Assembly: GCA_002005505.1 (NCBI GenBank)
Contig: KV908365.1
Coordinates: 731,687 to 754,335 of the forward strand
Length of the DNA: 22,649 bases
DNA from: Botryococcus braunii
Lineage: Eukaryota > Chlorophyta > Trebouxiophyceae
Direction of reading: 5' to 3'
The position numbers and the translations under genes were made by a program. How positions within the stretch are numbered: the first letter of the stretch is position 1; each line of letters begins with the position of its first letter. Of the stretch, positions 16,235 through 22,649 are shown piece by piece. Below the pieces are notes generated by a model that saw only the letters and a program-made list of their open reading frames with translations, was not told the origin of the DNA and did no database searches.

Positions 16235-19200
16235 TCTGGTCTACTCCAGGTTCTAATTGGGGGTCTGGGACACTCCCCCCACTCATTTCATGGATAGCCG
16301 CTTGTGGAACACCCTTAAGTGGGCGCGGACTTGCAGCACTTGTGTAACAGGGTTCTGGACCTAAAGCGTCCGTACTTCCCGCGGCTGCACTTTTACCATG
16401 CTTAGTCCCACTAGGATCAAGACCAAAGTGGTCCTGATCCTTTCCCGTTTGCTCTCCAGCACTAACTAGTGTAGTACCCTGATCTAGCTCTAAGCTAATT
16501 TCTGGGATATCTAATGCAAAAGAGACATCAGGCATTTGCTCAGTGGTATCACCATCATCAGAATGACCATCTTCTGAGTCAGAATCAGAGACACTCACTA
16601 GTGATGGGCAAGTGTCATCCTCATCGTCTTCAGCCAGTGCTTCAGGCAGATCATGAACAGCATGTTCAGAGAATTTGACATATTCTCTGCAGTAAACATC
16701 AATCTTTCCATCAACAAGAACTTTGTAGTTCTTGCTAAGGCCATCATAACCTACAAAGATACCCTCAGCACTGACAGGCTCAAATTTCCCTCCCCTCTTT
16801 GACTTAGGAAGAAGGAGAAAACATTTGGAGCCAAAGATTCTGAGATGTGAAACATTGGGAGCCTTTCCATGCATCATTTCAAATGGGGTTTTGCTCAAGT
16901 GCTTAACAGGAGACATATTTCTAACATAATTTGAAGTAAGAAGAGCTTCACCCCAGTTTTCAGATGATAAACCTGAGGCAGCTAGCAAACACCTTGCTTT
17001 CTCCTGTAGCGTACGGTTGAGCCTCTCTATTTTCCCATTCTGCTGATGTGCATATGGGGCAGTCTTCTGGTGAACTGCCCCATGCTCCCTACAGAATTTG
17101 AACAACCCATTGAACTCAGTACCATTATCTGTTCTGATAAATTGTACTTTACAGTCTTGCTGGTTTTGCAAAGCTGTGAGAATGTATGTAGCTTCTTTTG
17201 CTGCATCACTCTTAGATTTAATCAGAACAACAAATGAGTACTCTGTGAACTCATCCAAAATGACAAGGGCATACTTGTATCCTTCAGGAGTTTCAGGATC
17301 TATGGGGCCCATAAGGTCCATGTGAATGACTTCAAGAGGTTTTGAACAAGTATTTTGGGTTGATTTAAATGGTGAGGCTGTCTGCCTCCCATGCATACAG
17401 GCATCGCAAGTACCTTGATGACCAATGCACTTGGATAGGTCACCTGATGGGAGTTTTAAGCCTTCTACCATTTTCTCCCTGCTCAACCTTTGCAAGTTTT
17501 GAGCAGAGAGATGACCAAAACGCTGATGCCATATGTTTACCAGATCTACATCCACCTTTGTATGGTTGCACTGTGTCTTTTCATTTGACACTGGTAGGGG
17601 AACACTGTTTTGTATAGAAAGGTCTGTGAGCCACTGATAAGGGTATACATGTTCAGCAATGCCCACAAGATCACCATTTGAATCTGTAAGGTGACAGTGA
17701 ATGCCATTTATATGAACATCTAACCCATCATGATAGGCCTTCCCTACAGACAATAAACGCTTTTTAGCTGAGGGTACATGTTTAACATTGTACAGGTAAA
17801 GAGAGTTTCCTGTTTCCAGGAAGACCTGCACAGTACCCTCACCAATGATTTCCTCCCTACCACCAATTGCTACTATCAAGATATCTGGTTTATCATACTT
17901 GAGATAATTCATCATATTCTCACAGTCAGGGGAAATATGATCTGTTGAACCAGAATCTATCAGCCAACCAGAAATAGAGGGTTCAGAGCAAACTGTATAT
18001 AGCTGTGTGCAGTGGCTCTGCTTTAGTGGAGAAGCAAAGCTAACTCTCTTCCCCTCCAACTTTGGGCAGGTCTCTATGCTGTGTCCATCCTGCTTGCAGT
18101 ACCTGCAAAATGGTAAAGGCCTCCCTATCTGTTGGAAGGCTGTTTTACCACTCTGCCCACCACCACCTTGATTAGCACCTTTCTCTACAGCATTTGAAGT
18201 AGGGGAATTTGGTGCCTTATACTTAAGGTTGTAACCTTGACCAGCAGAGGACTTCTGGTTAAAGGTGTTATTTTTAGGTGGTGGGGTTTGGAGTCTCTTA
18301 TTCACTATCTGCATATGTGCCAGCTCTAAAGAGTGTTGTAGAAGATTTACATCAGGATTGGACACTATAATAGATTGTTGAACCTGCTTATGTATATTAT
18401 ACTCCTCAGGGAGTCCATTTAAAAGCATAGTGCAGAGTGAGAGGTCACTGAACTCATGTCCTAAGCTTTTAATTGTGTTGGCTATTTTTCTACCCCTTAG
18501 TACATATGAGGAAGGTTTCTCATTTGTATGCATCTTGAAGGTGCGGGACTCTTCCTGGAGAGATATGATTTTGCCATTTGCTTTTGTAGCAAATAAGGCC
18601 ATCAAGTAGTCCCACATAGAGTAGGCAGACAAATGATCAGAGATTTGTATTTGATACTCCTCTGAACAAGACTGTGTTATAATGCTCTGGGCCTTATAAT
18701 CATCTAAATAACCTCTCATGTCATGAAGAATACAGTATTCTACCCCCATCTTTATAAGCATTGCATGAACATATCTAGACCATATGACCCAGTTATCATC
18801 ATTAAGTTTAAGGGGCTCTAACTTTGGAGTAAGCCTTTGAGAAGGAGAATTGAACTTCATGAAGGGATACCCACTGTAACCATAGGGGTTGGAATTCACC
18901 ATAGCCCAACTGCCAGGTACACCACTAAACCAGGGAGGGCCTGAGGAAGAACCCCCTGGTGGATTTGGAGGCCAGCCACCACCTCCTGGTGGACCACTAT
19001 AAGGAGGCCCACCACCTGGTGGAGGTGGAGGAGGTGGGGCAGACACTTGTGCCGTTGACTGTGCAGCAGTTCCCTGTGTAGCACTCACACTTTGAACAGT
19101 TGGTGCAATAGAGTTTAAAATTGTAGATGTTGGAAGACTGATTGGCATTGTGCCACCAGTTGCCAAGGGAACATGCACTACTGTAGTACCTGATGCTGTA

Positions 19201-19754
19201 CTTGCCTGATTTATGTTTCCTGAAAGGAGCATAATACCTGTGTGTGGTACACTTGTCATGAATGAGGAAACATTGACTGGTGCACCTGCCAGTGGTGCAC
19301 TAGGTACAGGTAAGTGTGTAGGCCTCACTGGGATCCTGACTGCAGTCCTAGGTATCCCAAACAAAGGGCTTAAGACAGGTCTGGAGGCAGGCAAATTTGT
19401 TTGAAAGCCTAGCACTCTAGAAGACATAGGGGCAGGAGATGCAGCAGCTTGCTGAGCAGGTACAAAGGTACCAAGGTTGTCTCGTCTTGAGAAAGCAGGG
19501 TTTAGAGGTATGTTTTGAGTCTGTGGATCATATCCCCATGCTTCCCATTCTGAGTCTCCCTGTGGTCTTTGTAGACCCTCATCAGTTTGCTGCTGCATTC
19601 CATTTAGGACCCCTGTAACATGTGACACAGAATCATCAGTGACTGCTTCTGCATCATAGGTAGGATTCCTAAAGACATTCCTGCCCATTGGGCTGGCAGG
19701 TTCTATCTCAATACTGACATTGAATCCTTCATCTTGTGATTCTGTCTGTGACAT
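16224..19754 (-). CDS. Copia 2 Gag-protease-integrase polyprotein
   Basis: The start is taken at the first ATG (19754); eight further upstream codons are open. Numbering from the upstream TTG at 19778, the order is: Pro/Gly-rich N-terminus (248-285); Gag capsid region (about 315-495, NDDNWVIWSRYVHAML); CCHC zinc knuckle CRYCKQDGHSIETC (558-571); protease WLIDSGSTDHIS (Asp608); integrase HHCC finger (H751, H756, C791, C794); catalytic Asp821 (HMDLMGP), Asp884 (RTDNGTEF), Glu918 (NGKIERLN); then an acidic, low-complexity tail. All catalytic residues are present with no internal stop. It ends with CCC TAA, 11 nt into the RT frame. Confidence 0.95.
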   Translation of the reverse strand: MSQTESQDEGFNVSIEIEPASPMGRNVFRNPTYDAEAVTDDSVSHVTGVLNGMQQQTDEGLQRPQGDSEWEAWGYDPQTQNIPLNPAFSRRDNLGTFVPAQQAAASPAPMSSRVLGFQTNLPASRPVLSPLFGIPRTAVRIPVRPTHLPVPSAPLAGAPVNVSSFMTSVPHTGIMLLSGNINQASTASGTTVVHVPLATGGTMPISLPTSTILNSIAPTVQSVSATQGTAAQSTAQVSAPPPPPPPGGGPPYSGPPGGGGWPPNPPGGSSSGPPWFSGVPGSWAMVNSNPYGYSGYPFMKFNSPSQRLTPKLEPLKLNDDNWVIWSRYVHAMLIKMGVEYCILHDMRGYLDDYKAQSIITQSCSEEYQIQISDHLSAYSMWDYLMALFATKANGKIISLQEESRTFKMHTNEKPSSYVLRGRKIANTIKSLGHEFSDLSLCTMLLNGLPEEYNIHKQVQQSIIVSNPDVNLLQHSLELAHMQIVNKRLQTPPPKNNTFNQKSSAGQGYNLKYKAPNSPTSNAVEKGANQGGGGQSGKTAFQQIGRPLPFCRYCKQDGHSIETCPKLEGKRVSFASPLKQSHCTQLYTVCSEPSISGWLIDSGSTDHISPDCENMMNYLKYDKPDILIVAIGGREEIIGEGTVQVFLETGNSLYLYNVKHVPSAKKRLLSVGKAYHDGLDVHINGIHCHLTDSNGDLVGIAEHVYPYQWLTDLSIQNSVPLPVSNEKTQCNHTKVDVDLVNIWHQRFGHLSAQNLQRLSREKMVEGLKLPSGDLSKCIGHQGTCDACMHGRQTASPFKSTQNTCSKPLEVIHMDLMGPIDPETPEGYKYALVILDEFTEYSFVVLIKSKSDAAKEATYILTALQNQQDCKVQFIRTDNGTEFNGLFKFCREHGAVHQKTAPYAHQQNGKIERLNRTLQEKARCLLAASGLSSENWGEALLTSNYVRNMSPVKHLSKTPFEMMHGKAPNVSHLRIFGSKCFLLLPKSKRGGKFEPVSAEGIFVGYDGLSKNYKVLVDGKIDVYCREYVKFSEHAVHDLPEALAEDDEDDTCPSLVSVSDSDSEDGHSDDGDTTEQMPDVSFALDIPEISLELDQGTTLVSAGEQTGKDQDHFGLDPSGTKHGKSAAAGSTDALGPEPCYTSAASPRPLKGVPQAAIHEMSGGSVPDPQLEPGVDQSGP

Positions 19755-20089
19755 TATTCCAGAAGCCTTGACGGGCAACTGGCAAAGAAAGATTAAAAGG
19801 AAAACAAACTTGCTTGCACTTTAAACAGATATTCCACAACCACCAGATCCCAACAGCCAATACATCCAATTGTCTCTCACTACTAGATCAACACAAGTGC
19901 CTTTCCAGCGAGACAATCCAGCAACCCGAAGTTCCAAGCGATCGTTCAACCCAAGACACTACAAACAACTACGTTGAAAGCAGAGAAATGGGCGAGAATT
20001 TCTGGAGACTTGCTGAAGCTTGCAAATAGTTGTATGAGTATTATTCTCCTCGCTGCTGGCGGGAGCAGTGACCAGTATCGACACCAAAC
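19755..20089 (-). other. 5' leader of copia 2
   Basis: These 335 bp lie between primer site and gag ATG. No convincing upstream frame is visible. It is probably leader RNA with packaging signals. Confidence 0.7.
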
Positions 20090-20105
20090 GGTGTCGCCGA
20101 TACCA
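20075..20105 (-). other. Primer binding site of copia 2, within a hairpin
   Basis: TGGTATCGGCGACACC starts at 20105 on the minus strand. GTAT and CGACACC of this site pair with GGTGTCG-ATAC just downstream (loop GTTT, bulge CGG), forming an 11-bp stem between 20103 and 20075. Confidence 0.75.
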
Positions 20106-20151
20106 TATTCGATTATTTGATGTCAATTTGATCAAAAACAGTTTCAGGATT

Positions 20152-20253
20152 CCTGCATAGCAAGCGACAGCTGAGTTAATGCAGGCAAAGGACGGTGCCA
20201 AACGGAAATACAGAGGTCCGACTTGAGGCACCGGAGACAGCAATCGAATGTCT
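20152..20253 (-). repeat. Duplicated LTR unit, second copy (copia 2/3 LTR)
   Basis: This 102-bp unit reads identically to 20301-20402. On the minus strand it starts AGACATTC and ends ATGCAG|GAATCC. Confidence 0.92.
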
Positions 20254-20300
20254 ATTACATATATCAAACTATACAATAAAGCTCGAAACAACTAAACACA

Positions 20301-20402
20301 CCTGCATAGCAAGCGACAGCTGAGTTAATGCAGGCAAAGGACGGTGCCAAACGGAAATACAGAGGTCCGACTTGAGGCACCGGAGACAGCAATCGAATGT
20401 CT
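20301..20402 (-). repeat. Duplicated LTR unit, first copy (copia 2/3 LTR)
   Basis: On the minus strand it starts 30 bp after the TATA-like box and ends ATGCAG|GTGTGT, a 5' splice-site sequence. The 47-bp spacer that follows (20300-20254) ends TGTAAT. Confidence 0.92.
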
Positions 20403-20426
20403 GAGGATACGACTCTGTCTCTACCC

Positions 20427-20433
20427 CTTTATC
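20427..20433 (-). promoter_or_regulatory. TATA-like box of the copia 2/3 LTR
   Basis: GATAAAG on the minus strand lies about 30 bp upstream of 20402. It is weaker than the box in copia 1 but at the same distance. Confidence 0.5.
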
Positions 20434-20882
20434 CACCTAGAATCGTTGTTCCGTGCAAAACAGATTCCTATTGACAGAATACTACTTGCCAGAATGCTAT
20501 ATGCCGCGTCGATCGGCCCAGTCGATCAGCTCCGTCGACACTTATGGACAGAAATACTTCTACGCCTTGTCGATCGGCCTCGTCGACTCATTCGCAAAAT
20601 AACCGATCGTACTTAAAAACAAGTACACTTTGCAGCCAATTGTTTATTGTACGTGGCCGATCGACTCGTACTTCGAAATCGACCGAATCAACAAGAGTCC
20701 GAAACATCCGTTGTCGTCCTAAAACATCCGTATCTCTAAGAACCTCCGGATTTTACGGAAAGACCCAATTTTTGCAAAGTAAGATAACTGTTCATTATTG
20801 TAGGGCCATAAACTAAGGTTCATACGAACATGCAACTTATGCTAAGACATTATATGTCCAATAAAAGATGTCTTTGCCAACA

Positions 20883-20896
20883 CCTCCCCTCATGTG
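20883..20896 (-). other. Polypurine tract of copia 3
   Basis: This sequence and junction are the same as at 14244-14257. Confidence 0.85.
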
Positions 20897-21162
20897 AAGT
20901 ATGAAACTTTTATGCAATTCATTAACTGGTAACATTTTAAGGCTAATGAGCATCAAGAAAATCATCAGATGTTGCCATGGCTCGGTGCTCCAAACCGTGT
21001 CAGCCACAAACCCCTTGACATCCAGCCACCAAATGACCCCCCCTCTTTTTTATTGGGTGCGGTGTCATCTCCCCCTTCTTCAAGGTGGGTTTATGGTGGG
21101 GAGTATCTGTTGATGCGCAGGGTGTCTGATTTATCTTGATAGTCAAAAGCACAAAAAAAAAA

Positions 21163-22649
21163 TCATTTCATTCCTGCCATCTCCCTGAACTTAACAAATG
21201 AGGCTTTTGGTAGAATTTTGGTGAACATATCAGCAACATTTTCTGATGTGTGGATGTATTGAGGATTAATGTTCCCCTTGACCACTTCACCCCTGACTCT
21301 GTGATAGCGGACTCCAATGTGCTTCGTCCTGGGTGAAATGGGTATGCCTCTAATGTTGGCCAGGGCTCCAGTATTATCTGAGAGTATGACTGCAGCTCCC
21401 AGATCCTCTCCAACATCCTGCACCAACTTGGACAGCCAAAGTGCCTCCTGGACACCAGTGCTCATTGCTATGAATTCAGCCTCAACAGTTGACAGGGCAG
21501 CCAGCTTTTGGAGTTTGCTACCCCAAGAGATAGCCGTGCCATCAGACAGGAAGATAAAACCAGAGGTGGATCTGTACCCATCCAGATCCCCTGCAAAGTC
21601 TGAATCAACATATCCAATGATCCCTCCCTTGCTCCTTTCCCATTTGAGACCTAACTCCTTGGTCCCTGACAGATACTGGAGCAGATGAATCCCAGCCCCC
21701 CAGTGAATAGAAGTCGGGGAGTTTGAGAATCTTGCTAGGAGAGAAGCAGAGTAGGAAATGTCTGGTCTGGTAGTGTTTGACAAGTAAAGAACACCCCCAA
21801 CCAGTTCCCTATATCTGTTGTTTTGGGGAAGTGGTTTGCCTTCTCCCTTTTTGAGTTTCATTGATCTATCGAGGGGAGTAGATTTGGGCTTGTCCCCTTT
21901 TAAATCGAAACTCTCAAGCATGTCACTGATCAATTTCTCATTTGAGAGTGTAATTGACAACAAAGCACCATTTGCATCTCTCTCTTGTTTTATTTGCATG
22001 CCTAGAAAGTGTTTTGCCTCCCCTAAGTCCTTTATGCTGAAATGACTGGACATAAGTGATTTGACTTCTGTTATGACAGACATGCTCTGTGATAGTAATA
22101 GTATGTCATCAACATACAGCAGAAGATAGACTACAGACCCCTCTGACTTGTTCAGGATGAATAGGGATGGATCAGCATCTGAGATAGTAAAACCTGAACT
22201 CACAAGGACATGACTGATAGTGTCATACCAAGCCTTGGGCGCCTGCTTGAGCCCATAGAGGGCCTTGTGCAGCTTGCAAACAGTATTGGGTCCACCTACA
22301 TGAAAACCCTCTGGTTGCTGCACATAAATTTCCTCTGCTAATTTCCCATGTAGGAAGGCTGTGCTGACATCCATCTGATGCACATGCATGTCCCTGTTCA
22401 CAGCCTTCGCCAACAGGTACCTTAGTGTGGTATGTTTAGACACAGGGGCATAGACTTCAGTGTAATCTATGCCATATATCTGTTTGAAACCCTTGGCTAC
22501 CAGTCTTGCTTTAAATCTATCCACCTCCCCTGTTTCAGTGAGCTTTATTTTGTAACCCATTTGACAGGGAGGCCTTTTGCGTTGTGCATCTGAAACTTCC
22601 ACATATGTCCAGGTGCCAAGAGCAGAGAGAGACTGCATTTCATCTTTCA
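21163..22649 (-). CDS. Copia 3 reverse transcriptase-RNase H, cut by the window edge
   Basis: This frame is nearly identical at DNA level to 14525-16022, with only a handful of substitutions. YVDD, the TAFLHGKL block, all RNase H motifs and the FREMAGMK end are present; TEVYAPV is intact. Close to the edge, three single-base losses in homopolymers (about 22553-22578) change a short stretch of residues (RKRPPCQMGYKIK instead of the conserved [10 protein letters not shown] context) and then restore the frame. The frame stays open to the window end, so the rest of the element lies outside. Confidence 0.93.
   Translation of the reverse strand, partial: KDEMQSLSALGTWTYVEVSDAQRKRPPCQMGYKIKLTETGEVDRFKARLVAKGFKQIYGIDYTEVYAPVSKHTTLRYLLAKAVNRDMHVHQMDVSTAFLHGKLAEEIYVQQPEGFHVGGPNTVCKLHKALYGLKQAPKAWYDTISHVLVSSGFTISDADPSLFILNKSEGSVVYLLLYVDDILLLSQSMSVITEVKSLMSSHFSIKDLGEAKHFLGMQIKQERDANGALLSITLSNEKLISDMLESFDLKGDKPKSTPLDRSMKLKKGEGKPLPQNNRYRELVGGVLYLSNTTRPDISYSASLLARFSNSPTSIHWGAGIHLLQYLSGTKELGLKWERSKGGIIGYVDSDFAGDLDGYRSTSGFIFLSDGTAISWGSKLQKLAALSTVEAEFIAMSTGVQEALWLSKLVQDVGEDLGAAVILSDNTGALANIRGIPISPRTKHIGVRYHRVRGEVVKGNINPQYIHTSENVADMFTKILPKASFVKFREMAGMK

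Larger units (their letters stand above)
20106..20882 (-). repeat. LTR shared by copia 2 (5') and copia 3 (3')
   Basis: On the minus strand it begins TGTTGGCAAAG after the copia 3 polypurine tract and runs to the copia 2 primer site, about 777 bp. U3 is 20882-20403, with CGATCGGCC/GTCGAC repeats. A TATA-like GATAAAG lies at 20433. The duplicated unit is at 20402-20301 and 20253-20152. The inner end is uncertain: no CA lies immediately before the primer site, and TTGACA ending at about 20120 is an alternative. Confidence 0.8.

Overview
This window is eukaryotic nuclear DNA made almost entirely of LTR retrotransposons (Ty1/copia and Ty3/gypsy types), many nested or truncated. A short piece of a host gene with introns lies between them. 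I see no bacterial features, rRNA or tRNA. A green alga, probably chlorophycean, is my best guess. The reasons are TGTAA (the Chlamydomonas-type polyadenylation signal) at a conserved place in three LTRs, GC-rich codon use in the host exons against AT-rich transposons, and the element types present. This assignment is inference.

Layout. 1-189: unassigned DNA. 190-1657: broken copia RT-RNase H (+), followed by its polypurine tract and 3' LTR (1719 to about 2590). 2619-2806: old remnant of a gypsy LTR. 2807-3772: 5' end of a further minus-strand element (LTR, primer binding site, gag-like reading frame). 4242-4958: two minus-strand exons of an alanine-glyoxylate aminotransferase (AGXT-type) gene with exact GT-AG introns. 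5096-6174: minus-strand gypsy RNase H-integrase fragment. 6175-13926: a nest of three insertions. 13927-22649: two almost identical minus-strand copia copies in tandem that share one LTR. The first has all domains but is split over two reading frames; the second runs off the window edge.

The nest can be unpicked base by base. A plus-strand element (LTR 6175-6365, primer site 13355, gag-like frame 13455-13926) sits in the old gypsy fragment. A solo LTR in minus orientation (6371-13350, target duplication TCTTT) sits between that element's LTR and its primer site. A 6,030-bp chromodomain gypsy element (6909-12938, target duplication GCTAA, two identical 261-bp LTRs) sits inside the solo LTR. 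This young gypsy insertion lacks the part of integrase that carries the catalytic glutamate.

The most unusual signal is shared by three LTRs of different sequence (copia 1, the solo LTR, the tandem copia LTR). Each carries a 102-115 bp unit twice. The first unit begins 30-31 bp downstream of a TATA-like box with AG at its start, and ends CAG|GT like a 5' splice site. A 37-62 bp spacer ending in TGTAA plus 1-2 bases follows. Then the same unit returns, starting at the same base and ending CAG|G without the T. The boundaries coincide with a predicted cap site, splice sites and poly(A) signal. I propose that these LTRs encode an intron in the RNA leader, and that splicing plus strand transfer recreate the duplication in each replication cycle.
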